Shown one piece after another: positions 10,150 through 20,148 of a stretch of 64,000 nucleotides of DNA. Made by a program: the position numbers and the translations under genes. The stretch spans positions 424,930-488,929 of the forward strand of contig CAVZKP010000014.1 of the NCBI GenBank assembly GCA_963775875.1, read 5' to 3'. This stretch comes from AP-15 sp963775875. GTDB lineage: Bacteria > Pseudomonadota > Alphaproteobacteria > ATCC43930 > CGMCC-115725. The notes beneath the pieces were generated by a model that was not told the DNA's origin, searched no databases, and saw only the letters and a list, made by a program, of their open reading frames with translations. Each line of letters opens with the position of its first letter. Positions within the stretch are counted from its first letter, which is position 1.

Positions 10150-10905
10150 TTAGCATCTGCCGAGCAATCGCAGCAGCCCATCGAGTATCGTATAAGGATG
10201 CGGCGGGCACCCCGGGACGTACAGATCGACCGAGAGTAGATCCTCGGTCCCGTTGCATGTCTCCGCGTGGCCTTTGAATATACCCCCGGAAATTGCGCAG
10301 GCGCCGCTGGCAATGACAATCTTGGGCTCGGCAACTGCTTCATAGGTTTTGAGTAGTGCCTCCCGCATATTTAGTGTCACCGGGCCGGTGATCAGAATAC
10401 CGTCGGCATGACGTGGCGAGGCTACGAATTCGATGCCAAATCGACCGGAATCGAAAACAACATTGCCGAGCGCATTGGCTTCGACCTCGCAGCCATTGCA
10501 GCCTCCGGCACTGACCTGGCGAAGCCGCAATGATCGCCCGAGCAGCTGTTGCAGGCGGCGCCCGAGCGGGTTGATCGGCAACGGATGATCGTTGGTTAGG
10601 ACAAGACCCTCACGTGTCGAAGCGGCAAGCCGCCAGTCCCCACTGAAGACGATGGCTTGGCTCGGGCAAGCCGCAGCGCATTCCCCACAGAAAATGCACT
10701 GCCCGATATCCAGCTGCGGGCCGGATCCGGTAACACACAAGGCGTCGGTCGGACACGCGTCGACGCATTGCGTGCAGTTGGGAACGCATCGATCAGGGTT
10801 GATCACCGGGCGGCCGCGAAACAGCGCCGGCAGATTTGGATCCTGCGCCGGGTAAGGAAACGTGCGGTAACCCTGGCGAGCGCGGGCCAATAGCGTCTTA
10901 AACAT
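10150..10905 (-). CDS. hyfI: HyfI/NuoB-like small subunit fused to a 2x[4Fe-4S] ferredoxin
   Basis: A 251-residue fusion. Residues about 35-85 form a ferredoxin with two cluster motifs (CVPNCTQCVDACP and CIFCGECAAACP), corresponding to HycF/HyfH. Residues about 125-245 are a complex I 20-kDa/hydrogenase small subunit with the proximal cluster ligands GGCNGCEVE, GACAISGG and VPGCPPHP. It should pass electrons between a soluble donor or acceptor and the large subunit encoded just upstream. It is the last gene of the cluster, 15 bases after hyfG, and appears intact. Confidence 0.85.
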   Translation of the reverse strand: MFKTLLARARQGYRTFPYPAQDPNLPALFRGRPVINPDRCVPNCTQCVDACPTDALCVTGSGPQLDIGQCIFCGECAAACPSQAIVFSGDWRLAASTREGLVLTNDHPLPINPLGRRLQQLLGRSLRLRQVSAGGCNGCEVEANALGNVVFDSGRFGIEFVASPRHADGILITGPVTLNMREALLKTYEAVAEPKIVIASGACAISGGIFKGHAETCNGTEDLLSVDLYVPGCPPHPYTILDGLLRLLGRC

Positions 10906-10920
10906 CGGGTGCCGGGTTTC

Positions 10921-12396
10921 CTAGAGATCGTGACCACAATAGGAAAGGTTGAAGCTTTTGTTGCACAACGGAAAATCCATTATTGCTTCACCGCGCATCG
11001 CGATCGCCAGCGCGAACCAGTTCCGAAACGAGGGGTCGACGATCTTGTAGTGCAGAAAGCGGCCCGCCCTGTCAGTCACCGCCAAATGAACGATCTCGCC
11101 GCGCCAGCCTTCGACAGCCGAGATCACGATGGTATCCGGCACAAGCTTATCTATCGCGGTGATTGCATCCCCGCTTCCGGGATCCTCGAACACTCGAGTC
11201 AAAAAGGCGATTGAATTCTCGATTTCCTGCCAGCGTTGAAATGCCCGGGCGAAAACATCCCCGCCCTGACCGACGGCGATGGCCGGGCGTCGATCTCGGT
11301 AGAGCGGCGCCGGATGATCGCTGCGGCAATCGCGAGCAATGCCGCTTGCCCGTGCCGGCGGGCCGACGACCCCCAAATCCATGGCGGCCTCCTTGCCGAG
11401 AACGGCGGTGTTCTCGAACCGCGACCTGACGGAGGAGGACTTCCACAGCAGATCGACGGCATTTCGCATGTCAGGCTCGGCGCGCGCGAGGCGCTGCTGC
11501 AGTTCGCTGATAATCTCGCTTCCGGCTTCCCATGCGACGCCTCCGGGCCGGACCCAGCCGCGTCCGAGGCGGCTGCCGCATAGGACGGCCGTCATGTTGA
11601 GCACGTCGCCGCGGAGCCGGCCGCAATAGGCTGCCGCCGGCAGGAAGCCGACATCGCCTGCAAGGGCGCCCAAATCGCCGATGTGGTTGGCAATCCGCTC
11701 GAGCTCGAGCGCGACGCCGCGCAGGGCGAGTGCCCGGGTTGAGCATTCCGTGCCGGAAAGAGATTCGAGAGCCTGACAATACGCGATTGTGTGGCCCGCC
11801 GTCGTGTCTCCGGCGATCGTCTCCGCGACGTACACGCTCCGCTTATCGGGCCCGCCGCGCAGAACCCGCTCAATCCCGCGGTGCTGATAACCGAGCGAGA
11901 TTTCGAGGTGTATGACCCGCTCGCCGTGACAATTGAAACGAAAATGCCCCGGCTCAATGACACCGGCGTGGACCGGACCGACCGCGACCTCATGGATTTC
12001 CGAACCCGAAACCTTGAAGTAATCGATCTCTCCAATGGTCGGGCCGCCCGGCGGGAAACGCACCGGCTTCAGCCAGGGGTGTCCTTCCGGGTGCACGCCC
12101 CATTGCTCCTGGATTTCCCGCTCGAAGTGATGCGCCGCGGGACAGTCGGGCGTCAGCGACGGATAGAAATCCACTACCACGGTCGAGCAGAGACGGATTT
12201 TGCCACGTGCATCGTCGGCTACGGCAGCCAATAGCCGCGTTCCTTCGCCCTCTTGCGGCAGACCGGTAAGGAGCAACAGACGCCCGCCGTCGGCGACAGC
12301 GGCGAGCACTCCCCGACGAAATGAGCCGATATCTGTGACCGGAACTGCGGCGGCCGGCAGCGGAACCGCGTTGCAGGTCGCGGCGAAGTACGTCAT
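10921..12396 (-). CDS. hyfG: HyfG/HycE-like large subunit lacking nickel-ligand cysteines
   Basis: A fused 30-kDa plus 49-kDa subunit of about 491 residues. The N-terminal part (HHFEREIQEQWGVHPEGHPW) is NuoC-like and the rest is NuoD/hydrogenase large-subunit-like (LEISLGYQHRGIERVL). In [NiFe] hydrogenases an L1 motif RxCGxC follows; here the region reads ETIAGDTTAGHTIAYCQALE with no CxxC. The C-terminus ends LCNKSFNLSYCGHDL in place of DPCxxC. It is therefore unlikely to bind nickel-iron and resembles Ehr-type subunits. The start ATG 12396 overlaps the hyfF stop (ATGA). Confidence 0.82.
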   Translation of the reverse strand: MTYFAATCNAVPLPAAAVPVTDIGSFRRGVLAAVADGGRLLLLTGLPQEGEGTRLLAAVADDARGKIRLCSTVVVDFYPSLTPDCPAAHHFEREIQEQWGVHPEGHPWLKPVRFPPGGPTIGEIDYFKVSGSEIHEVAVGPVHAGVIEPGHFRFNCHGERVIHLEISLGYQHRGIERVLRGGPDKRSVYVAETIAGDTTAGHTIAYCQALESLSGTECSTRALALRGVALELERIANHIGDLGALAGDVGFLPAAAYCGRLRGDVLNMTAVLCGSRLGRGWVRPGGVAWEAGSEIISELQQRLARAEPDMRNAVDLLWKSSSVRSRFENTAVLGKEAAMDLGVVGPPARASGIARDCRSDHPAPLYRDRRPAIAVGQGGDVFARAFQRWQEIENSIAFLTRVFEDPGSGDAITAIDKLVPDTIVISAVEGWRGEIVHLAVTDRAGRFLHYKIVDPSFRNWFALAIAMRGEAIMDFPLCNKSFNLSYCGHDL

Positions 12397-13876
12397 GGCC
12401 GGCCGGCAACAATTGCGGCGGCGCTGGCGATGCCATTCGATAGCGAAAGCGGCATCCATAGCCCCAACAGCAAGAGCAGTCCCGTGGCGGACGACACGAT
12501 CAGGAAAGCCAATTTGCCGTCGTAAACCGCCGGAGCAGCACCGGCCGGCATCCCGTAAACCATATCGATCAGGTGCCTCAGCGCGGCTACAAAAACGACG
12601 CCTCCGGCGGCAAGGAACAGCACCAGCGCAACCCAGGCGCCGCCACTTACCGCAGCTCGCAACAGCTGGTACTCGCTCATGAAGATCGAGAACGGCGCCA
12701 CCCCGATCAGCGCCAAAAGGCTGGCGAGCAGTGCGGTCCCCCATAGCCTGTTGGCGCGCAGCGCACCGCAAATCGTGTGCATCTCATGGCTGCCGAATTG
12801 CTGACCAAGTCGCCCAACGGCAAAAAATCCCAATGATTTGCAGATTGAATGGTTCAGCGTATGGAACAGGGCCGCGAACGCCCCGAGAGGGCCAAGTCCG
12901 AAGCCCAGGGTAATGATGCCCAAATGCTCGACGCTGTGATAGGCGAGCAACCGCTTCGCGTCGCGCTGAAAAACGATGAACGCCGCGGCGACGAGGATCG
13001 ACAACGTCCCGAAGATTACTAACAGATGACTGACGAAATCGGCGCCGAGCGCGTGCTGGACCGGAGGTACGAAGCGCATGATGCAATAGAGCGCGGCGTT
13101 CAGCAGAAAGCCCGAGAACATCGCCGAAACCGGTGCCGGCGCCTGGCTGTGCGCATCCGGCAACCACGAATGGATCGGCGCGAGCCCCGCCTTGGTCCCG
13201 TACCCGACGAGGATGAAGATGAAGGCGAATTTCATCAGGGTGGGATTGAGGTGCATTTCGACGGAGGCGAGCTTGGTCCAGAACAGGCCGTCGGCTTCGG
13301 CTGTGCTTCCGGATCGGATCGAGGCCGCGGCGAGAAGAGTGCCCATGAACGCAAAGGCTATCCCGATCGAACAGATGATCAGGTATTTCCACATCGCCTC
13401 GAGCGACAGCCGGCTTGGATAGAGCGAGATCAGAAAGGCGCTGAGAAGCGTTGTCGCTTCCATCCCGACCCACATGATGCCGAGGTTGTTTGACACCAGC
13501 ACCAGCATCATCGCCGTCAGAGAGCCGAGCCAAAGCGCGCCAAAGCGCCGCGCGATAGCGGGCGTGAGGACGTGATCGCCAGCCTCGTTCGCGAAATACA
13601 CCTTGGCGAAAGCGGAACTGAGGACAAAGACGAGGGCCAGGACGACGATGTGGAATGTCGAAAAGGCGTCGACATAGAACCATTGACCCGCCGCCGTTGC
13701 TATGCCGCCCTCGCGCAGGGCGCCGGCCCAAAGATTTACGGCAAGAACTAGTCTCTGCGGCCGAGACGCCAATGATCATGGTCAGGACATGGTGCGGGCG
13801 CGACAGAACGAGACATGCAGCACTGCGCCCGAAGCCGGCAAGGCGAGCAGCGCGAGTATCGAATAATCCGGCAACA
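12393..13876 (-). pseudogene. hyfF: HyfF-like antiporter-type membrane subunit, one frameshift near the start
   Basis: A NuoL/M/N-type proton-pumping subunit with many transmembrane helices. The long frame from 13772 carries the conserved KAGLAPIHSWLPDAHSQAPAPVSA, H/K-containing AKRLLAYHSVEHLGI and LFHTLNHSICKSLGFFAVG segments, so the half-channel lysines and histidines are present. About 35 N-terminal residues (LPDYSILALLALPASGAVL) lie in another frame from a probable TTG start near 13876, with a shift around 13770-13785. It overlaps the next gene by ATGA. Confidence 0.8.
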
Positions 13877-13885
13877 GTCAGCCCC

Positions 13886-14524
13886 TCAGCGCGGTGAGCT
13901 GGTCGATGTCCATCGACCCGAATTCGCGATTGATGTGAAATATCGCGATCCCCATCACGAAAACAGCGACGAAAGCATCGAGCAGAACGCCCAATTCGAC
14001 TAACATGCGGGGTTCCGACAACCGTGGCGGCGCCGAAGACGAAAATGCCGTTTTCGAGGACGAGATAGCCGATCACCTGCATCAGCGCCTTACGGCGGCT
14101 GATGATCAGGAACAAGCCGACAAAGATCAGGAAGATCGACGATTCCAGCGTGACGAACGGTGCCTGCGTCAGCGCCGGGCTTCAGCTGCAGAGCGAGCCA
14201 GGCGGACAATCCGAGAGCGAGAACCCCGAATAGGATCGAGGGGACGAAACCGATGAACGGCTCCACCTCACGGTTGTATTTCGCCTGGGCTCGCAATCGG
14301 AGCAGGAGCCAAGGAAAGATCATCCCCTTGAGCCCGATATTTGCCGGCGGACAGGAGGACCTCCCGGGATGTCAGCCCACCCTCATGCATGATCACCGGC
14401 ACCAACCCGAACAGGATCCCTGAACGGAAAGCCAGCGGATGCACGCGCCAATGCGGCTCGTCCCAAGAAGCGCGAAACACGTCAGCAAGCCGACCGCATG
14501 GACGGTGTCGAGAATTGGAAACAT
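13886..14524 (-). pseudogene. hyfE: HyfE-like membrane subunit, frameshifted
   Basis: A small membrane subunit of about 212 residues when the frames are joined, the normal HyfE size. It begins MFPILDTVHAVGLLTCF at ATG 14524. It continues as FPWLLLRLRAQAKYNREVEPF and then IFLIFVGLFLIISRRKALMQ in another frame. The C-terminus is LGVLLDAFVAVFVMGIAIFHI in a further frame, with the stop at 13886. At least three single-base shifts are needed, so it is either dead or badly sequenced. It lies between hyfC and hyfF, as in known hyf-type operons. Confidence 0.72.
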
Positions 14525-14530
14525 GGCGGA

Positions 14531-15455
14531 TCAGACCAGGATCAGGATGAAGGCAACCGCTGAGAGCGTGGCGGCGCCGACGATGAATTGCGGCACGTGG
14601 GTCAACCGGTAACGCGCCATCGCCAACTCGATCATCCCGATCACGCCAGCCAATAGAGCCATGCCCAAGAGCGTCACCACGCCGTCCAGCCAGATATTTC
14701 CGCTGCGCACGGGCACGGCCAAACCGACGAGCAGCAGGCCGAAAATCCATAATTTCAGCGCGGCGGCATAGTGGATGTAGGCAAGATCGGGACCGCTGTG
14801 GTCGAGGATCATGACCTCGTGGATCATGGTCAGCTCAAGGTGGGTCGTCGGGTCATCGACCGGGATGCGCGTGTTCTCGACGAGCGCTATGACCAGCAGG
14901 GTCATGGCAACGAGCGCGAGCGCCGGGAGTGCACCGAGCCAAGCGGTTACCGTAATGCCTTGATAGATCGAGGTCAGCGAGAACGAGCCGGTGACCCGGG
15001 CCAGCGTCGCCAACGCCAGAAAGAAGGCCGGTTCGGCGAGTGCTGCGAAGTGCACCTCGCGACTTGCACCCATTCCCTCAAAGCTGGAGCCGGTATCGAG
15101 CGCCGAGAGCACGATCGCAAACCGGCCGAGCGCGAGCAGGCCGACGAGCACGATCAGATCGCCGGAAAAGCTCACCGCCGCATCCGATGCCGCCGAACGG
15201 CGTAATCAGCAGCGCCGCCGACCAGCGCTGCCAGATTGACCACCGGCCCAAGCCGGAACACCCAGCTCGTCACATCGCCGTAGACCGCCCCGCGACGCAG
15301 ATATTTGGCGATGTCCCGATAAGGCTGGAGCAGCGGCTGCCCGCGCCGGCCCGCGATCATAGGCTTTGGTTTGGTTGATGATCCCGAGCAGCAACGGTGC
15401 CAGCAGCAGCGCGCAGATGCGGCGAGAACGAAGGCGAGCGGCGTCCGGGCATCGC
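14531..15455 (-). pseudogene. hyfC: HyfC/NuoH-like membrane subunit, frameshifted in the N-terminal third
   Basis: The NuoH homologue that links the membrane arm to the peripheral subunits. The first part (LLLAPLLLGIINQTKA, then PLLQPYRDIAKYLRRGAVYG) is split over frames between 15455 and 15172. The remaining 214 residues are one open frame from 15175, with the conserved loop ENTRIPVDDPTTHLELTMIHE and several transmembrane helices. The first codons overlap or follow the hyfB stop at 15456, so the exact start is unclear. Confidence 0.75.
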
Positions 15456-17461
15456 TCAGATGCTGCCCCAGACCAGCAGCGCGATCAGGGTGGCGGCGAC
15501 ATAAAGGACGTAGAGATGGACGTGCCCGTGCTGAACGATGTTCAGCCGGCTCGACCGAGCGATTGAACCGGCGGAACGTCGGTGCGAACAGCAGCCGCAG
15601 AAACGGATCGCCGCTGTCGCTCGAATAGGAGGCTGTCGTCGGGAAAATAGCCGCTCGGCGGCGCGAGAGCCTCACGGTTTGCTGACAGACAGATCGAAAC
15701 TGTGTCGTCAGCGGCTGCGCAAACGACGATGCGGTGTATTGCATCCTCGGCGTCGGATGCTGAGATAGCCGCACCCCCAGACCGGTGCCCTGCCGGACAC
15801 CGGCGCGGCCAAGCAGCGGCCGCGCAAGCGACCAGGCAAACGCCGCTATGCCGATCAGAACGGCAAAGACCGAAACCGCGATCGTCAGCGGCCCGGTGTC
15901 AGGGCGAGCTGGCGGCTGGCGCCGCTGAGCCGTCAGTGCCCGCTCGCCGCCGCGACGACACGGCCAGCGCCGACACGACCACCGGCGCCGGCAAGGCCAG
16001 ATCGCGATGCACAGAAGTGCCAGGATCGCCATTGCTGCACGAGCATCGGTCCGGCAACCTCTTGCGCTTCGCCCGCCTCCGGCGCTGCGCGGCGAGCCGA
16101 GGAACACGATACCGAACGCCTTGGCGAAGCAGGCGGCGGCGAGCCCGCTGATCAGCCCCATGGCGACGATCGAGATCAGCCCGGCCACGGCGATCGTTGC
16201 CGCCGGCTGCACGACGGCGAGAAAGCCCGAATAAAACAGCAGAAACTCGCTGACGAAACCGTTGAGCGGCGGCAAGCCGACGATCGCGACCGCGCCGATC
16301 AGGAAGACCGTCGCCGGTCCACGGCATCCGCTTCAGCAGCCCGCCCAGCTCCTCGAGCTCGAGGCGTGTGCGCCGCGTGCTGGACCGCGCCCGGCGCCGA
16401 GAAACAACAGCCCCTTGAAGATGCTGTGGTTGAGGACGTGAAGCAGCCCTGCGGCGAAGCCGATGACCGCGAGCGACGGCATGCCCGTGGCGAGGCCGAG
16501 CACGCCGACGCCGATGCCGATCAGGATGATCCCGATGTTCTCGACGCTGTGATAGGCGAGAAGCCGCTTCAGATCGTGCTGCGCGAGGGCGAACAGGACG
16601 CCGAGTACGCCGCTCGACGCGCCGATGACGATCAGCACCCAGCCCCACCACGGCTGCGGGCGTTCCGAGAAAAGTCAGATCGCGGACCAGGCCGTAGATG
16701 CCGACCTTGATCATCGCTCCCGACATCAGCGCCGAGGCATGACTGGGCGCGACCGGATGCGCCTCGGGCAGCCAGACATGCGCCGGAACGATGCCGGCCT
16801 TCGAGCCGAAGCCGATCAGCGCCAGCACGAAGATCGTCGAGGATAGCGTCGGTGGTCTGCAGCGCCGCGCGTAGCCGTCGAAATCCGACGTTCCGGCGAG
16901 CGCTGCCGAGCCACACGAACAGGACCAGTAGAAATGCGGTCCCGAGATGCGTCGCCGCCAGATAGGTCCAAGCCGGCGTGCCGCACCGCCGCCTTCCGGT
17001 CGTCGAAGATGACCAGAAAGAACGGGCTCAGCGCCATGATCTCCCAGGCCAGCAAGAAAGAGCAGCCCGTCATGCGCGGCGATCACCAGCGCCATGCCGG
17101 CCGTCAGCATGTTCAGATGAAACCAGCTTGCCGCCGAGGCGGTTGGCTCCCTCGCCCCGCCAGGTAGCTGCGACCGTAAAGCCCGGTCAGCGATCGAGAG
17201 ACCGAAGACGGGCAGCAGGAAGAACGCGGACAACGCATCGATTTCGAGGTGCAAGCCGCCGCCGGGCATCTGCCAGATGCCCGACATCGCCTCCGTCTCT
17301 CCGGTAACGAGCACCCGGATTGCAGTCACCAGCCCCAGCGCAGATCCGGAGATCGCCGCGATCTGGCCAGTCATCTGCGCCAGAGGAAATCGACTGCGGA
17401 GAATTAGGCCACCTAATCCGCTTATGACAAGCAAGATTAGCGCCGCAGAAAATCCGATCAT
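15456..17461 (-). pseudogene. hyfB: HyfB-like antiporter-type membrane subunit, heavily frameshifted
   Basis: The first gene of the cluster, encoding a second NuoL/M/N-type subunit. Pieces appear in successive frames: N-terminal MIGFSAALILLVISGLGGLI from 17461; GFGSKAGIVPAHVWLPEAHP near 16780; KRLLAYHSVENIGIILIGIG near 16560; HVLNHSIFKGLLFLGAG near 16420; PLNGFVSEFLLFYSGFLA near 16240; and RMQYTASSFAQPLT near 15730. A final hydrophobic stretch (HLYVLYVAATLIALLVWG) ends at 15456. At least five shifts within 2 kb is the worst damage in the window. Confidence 0.78.
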
Positions 17462-17787
17462 CGAAATCCCGGATAACTATATTGTGATTGAGGACTTGTA
17501 ATAGTATCCATAATATGGCTTGGCGTCGCCCGATATGTACATCATCAGTCGTCTATTCTCTGGTTAATGCACCGCGGCATATGGTGTGTTGAAGCGTCAT
17601 CCCGATCGGGCAGAGCTAACGCATCGGGCTCGCTCTTGTCAACGCACCTGTCAAAAAATCCTGCTGCATGGCTCTTGATATATGATAGATGACCTATCGA
17701 TCATGCATGTCCAGAAGGCATATTAGATGCATGTAGGGCATCGTTGTGGGTAATGAACCGGCATCCCCCATCCCGCGAAGGACAGCA
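17462..17787. other. Intergenic region upstream of the hyf-like cluster
   Basis: About 325 bases separate the divergent hyfB start and the small gene at 17788. The part 17650-17745 is clearly richer in A+T than its surroundings and contains GATAG/CTATC inverted arms around 17684-17699. It should hold the promoters for both directions, but I could not identify a convincing sigma-70 or sigma-54 core. Confidence 0.4.
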
Positions 17788-18045
17788 ATGGACGAGCTCT
17801 ATGGTCGGTATCACGGCAGGATTCTCGTGCTGGCAACGCGGTCCACAGAGGATGGCGCCTGGAAAGCAAAGTTGCGGGAGATCCTCGCCGAGTTCGACGA
17901 CGACTGTCGCGAGCTTTCCGCGACCGACAGTCGGCTACTCCGTTACGATCTCGCCAGCCAGTTCGAGCACGAGGTGTTGCGCTTTTCCGATCCGACGAAA
18001 AGAGCGGCTCTGGCCATCGCGCTCAAGCATTTCGACGATTGTTAA
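17788..18045 (+). CDS. Small hypothetical protein
   Basis: An 85-residue hydrophilic protein (MDELYGRYHGRILVLATRST...) with a central region rich in acidic residues (LAEFDDDCREL). I chose ATG 17788 because AAGGACA lies just upstream; an in-frame GTG at 17746 would add 14 residues. I do not recognise the family. Two further small genes follow closely on the same strand, so the three may form an operon. Confidence 0.55.
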   Translation: MDELYGRYHGRILVLATRSTEDGAWKAKLREILAEFDDDCRELSATDSRLLRYDLASQFEHEVLRFSDPTKRAALAIALKHFDDC

Positions 18046-18061
18046 AGGCTGAGCACGTTCG

Positions 18062-18343
18062 ATGTGCAAAGAATATCGCGCATGTTTTGCAGGTCAGGAG
18101 CGCGGGCGTGATCGAAATACTCCAGAGCGCGCAATTCGACGATACGGTTGGTACGATCAAGCAGCCTTTACCGAATCTACATTTGTCGAACTACTCGAAG
18201 ATCCGGTGATACGCCGGTTGATGACGAGCGACAGCGTCGACCCGGGCGAGCTTCGCGCGCTGTTGGCAGACCTCAGTGCCCAACTCGCTCGGGGCGGGCC
18301 GCCGCCCGCCGAGGTAAATCAGAGGTCGACGGCGCATGTCTAA
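18062..18343 (+). CDS. Small hypothetical protein with conserved C-terminal segment
   Basis: The last 60 residues (FVELLEDPVIRRLMTSDSVDPGELRALLADL) have the look of a short conserved domain found in alphaproteobacteria, though I cannot name it. The first 30 residues look unlike protein sequence. A GTG start near 18109 in another frame (VIEILQSAQFDDTV) suggests a frameshift around 18145. The end overlaps the next gene by 8 bases. Confidence 0.5.
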   Translation: MCKEYRACFAGQERGRDRNTPERAIRRYGWYDQAAFTESTFVELLEDPVIRRLMTSDSVDPGELRALLADLSAQLARGGPPPAEVNQRSTAHV

Positions 18344-18752
18344 TTTCGCTGAATTCGAGGATGAAATTAACAGAGTAACGGTTTCGGCAGAACTGCTTGG
18401 CGAAGTTATGCTGATGTACGCCGAGCTCGCGCCCGAGAAACGAGGCTTTGAAGCCCGCGCGATGCAGGTAGTAGAGCTCCTGACTAATAAAAGGCACGGT
18501 GAAAAACGCGGCCTGCTTGCTATGGCGATTATGATTCGCCTCATGGCTCTCGACGCGATCTTAGCGGACAGGGAAGTCGAGGATTGGACGCTGCCAGGTG
18601 CGGAACCCGGGGCGACCTACGTTCATTCAAGCCTTCTGAGAGCCGCATGCGAGGAGACTGTTGTCGAAGGCTCCAAGGGTCAGCCAATGTTCGATGACGC
18701 CAGCTTTCGGCAGCGTCTCCTGCAAATGGCTGCCACGGGAAGTCGCGCATGA
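18336..18752 (+). CDS. Hypothetical protein, 138 residues
   Basis: A mostly helical, soluble protein starting MSNFAEFEDEINRVTVSAEL. No domain is recognised. It overlaps the preceding small gene by 8 bases, which supports joint translation. The downstream flank is a patchwork of IS1-family and other scraps, so the neighbourhood is accessory. Confidence 0.55.
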   Translation: MSNFAEFEDEINRVTVSAELLGEVMLMYAELAPEKRGFEARAMQVVELLTNKRHGEKRGLLAMAIMIRLMALDAILADREVEDWTLPGAEPGATYVHSSLLRAACEETVVEGSKGQPMFDDASFRQRLLQMAATGSRA

Positions 18753-18859
18753 GGCCGGTGGCGCTGCGGTCGATATTCCCCCTATCCCTCTCCGGCCACT
18801 GGCTTGCGGCCCGGGTACCTATTCGCATCACCCGACTGCGCCAACCAGAGAGAGAAGAA

Positions 18860-19075
18860 AGACGATGCCGGCATCAATGCCATCGCATACTCGCTGTCGC
18901 GACCACCGACGAGATAGCTGATCGCCAATTTTGTGTCGGCGTCGAGTGCCACCCACGTCCACACATCGCCATGGGCGAGGTCCTTGCGCTTCGCGGTCGC
19001 GACATTCTTCTGCTTGGCGTAGGCGAAGCTCCAAATCTCGTCGCATTGTACCCGCGTCGGCGTTCGCGAGAGACC
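18860..19075 (-). pseudogene. IS1-family transposase fragment
   Basis: On the minus strand the sequence reads QCDEIWSFAYAKQKNV, then HGDVWTWVALDADTKLAISY and LVGGRDSEYAMA. This is the central part of an IS1-type transposase with the first catalytic aspartates. No start, end or terminal repeat is present and the frame changes within it, so it is a relic. Confidence 0.7.
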
Positions 19076-19083
19076 TTATTCAT

Positions 19084-19498
19084 GCCCTCTCATAGACCCT
19101 TTGTTGTAATCGCGTTCCACAAGACGTTGCAGCTCGCCGAAATCGGGCGCTTCGACGACAACGTCAGCGTCGATGACTATCTCGCCGACTTCAGCGGCGG
19201 GCTCAAGCACTTGGCGCCTTTGCGCGAGGAAGCAGCGCCACCGCGTCGCGCGCTGCGGCGAAGCGGGCGCGGGGAGATGGGCGGCCCGGCGCGCGCGGCC
19301 GCCGATGCCGTTGCGCCGGATACGGCACCGCCCGTGCCAGAGCCGCTGAGGCTTACGCCGCTCGAGCGCGGGGAATTCGAATTCAGCGATCTTGATGACT
19401 GGATGCGCGAGGCCGATCAGCTGATCCGCCGGTCGCAGGCGGTGCTCGATCGCCTTGCCCAGGAGCGTCGGACGCCGTTGCGATCCGACGCTGCGTGA
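19084..19498 (+). pseudogene. Hypothetical protein, C-terminal fragment
   Basis: An open frame of about 138 residues continues from the IS1 scrap without a start of its own. It includes KTLQLAEIGRFDDNVSVDDYL, a proline/arginine-rich linker, and a charged tail (EFEFSDLDDWMREADQLIRRS). It looks like the end of a larger protein truncated by the IS1-family sequence. No family recognised. The 270 bases after it to 19768 hold only a terminator. Confidence 0.4.
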
Positions 19499-19730
19499 TG
19501 CCGGAAGAGGCGAGGGGTCACCAGCCCGGCGAGCCTCTGCCGGGCGTGCCGTCGGGATCGGTGCCGGTGGCCCGCCCGCTGGAAATCGCTCCGAGAAAGC
19601 GTTCGTGTTGCCGGGCGTGCTTGGCTTACCGGAAGATTAGCGTTCGGCGGCGCCGCTCCGACACGGGCGCTCGCCGCACGAGATGCCGATGCGACTGGCC
19701 TCCATCGCGTCAGAATTCGGATGAATGTGG

Positions 19731-19759
19731 GAAAGCCCCGCCGCGGTTAGCGGCGGGGC
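19731..19759 (-). terminator. Rho-independent terminator of the first DUF736 gene
   Basis: Ten-base perfect stem GCCCCGCCGC / GCGGCGGGGC with a five-base loop; on the minus strand the stem is followed by TTTC. It lies about 10 bases after the DUF736 stop. Confidence 0.75.
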
Positions 19760-19768
19760 GTTGCCTCG

Positions 19769-20101
19769 TTAGCGGTCGCGCGGCTCCCACAGCGCGATGT
19801 GGGTAGCGCCGTCGTCGGCCGGATGCTCGAGCTTGACCAGGCGGCAGCGGACCCAGTTCGGCCCAAACTCGGGGGCCCCGATCTTGAGGTTCAGATAGGT
19901 CTCGCCGCTCGACTTCGCGACCTGGCTCCACCCGGCGCCGATCTCGTAGCGCTGGCCGGCATAGACCCGATAGTCGGGAGCGTTGTCGGACATCTTGTCG
20001 ACCGGGACGACGGTCAGTGCCGCGCTAACGTTGAGGGTCTTGAGCATGCCGGTGTAGGCGCCGTCGTCGAGCTTGGTGAAGGTGCCGAGGGTGATCGCCA
20101 T
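19769..20101 (-). CDS. DUF736 family protein, copy 1
   Basis: A 110-residue protein of unknown function, MAITLGTFTKLDDGAYTGML at the N-terminus and DGATHIALWEPRDR at the C-terminus. DUF736 proteins are common on alphaproteobacterial plasmids and integrative elements. I chose ATG 20101, preceded by AAAGGAGACCACTC, over longer frames. It is about 75 percent identical by eye to the second copy at 48881-49211. Its neighbours from that operon are absent here, so it is a solitary relic of another element. Confidence 0.88.
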   Translation of the reverse strand: MAITLGTFTKLDDGAYTGMLKTLNVSAALTVVPVDKMSDNAPDYRVYAGQRYEIGAGWSQVAKSSGETYLNLKIGAPEFGPNWVRCRLVKLEHPADDGATHIALWEPRDR

Positions 20102-20148
20102 GAGTGGTCTCCTTTGGGTGTCTCGCAGAGCCCGTCCCTGCGATGTCT

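Noticed and set aside
10921..12396. Annotation as a functional [NiFe] hydrogenase large subunit
   Set aside because: Neither cysteine motif needed for nickel-iron binding is present.
18749..19083. The plus-strand frame over the IS1 scrap as an N-terminal part of the following protein
   Set aside because: The minus strand carries unmistakable IS1-type transposase motifs over the same bases.
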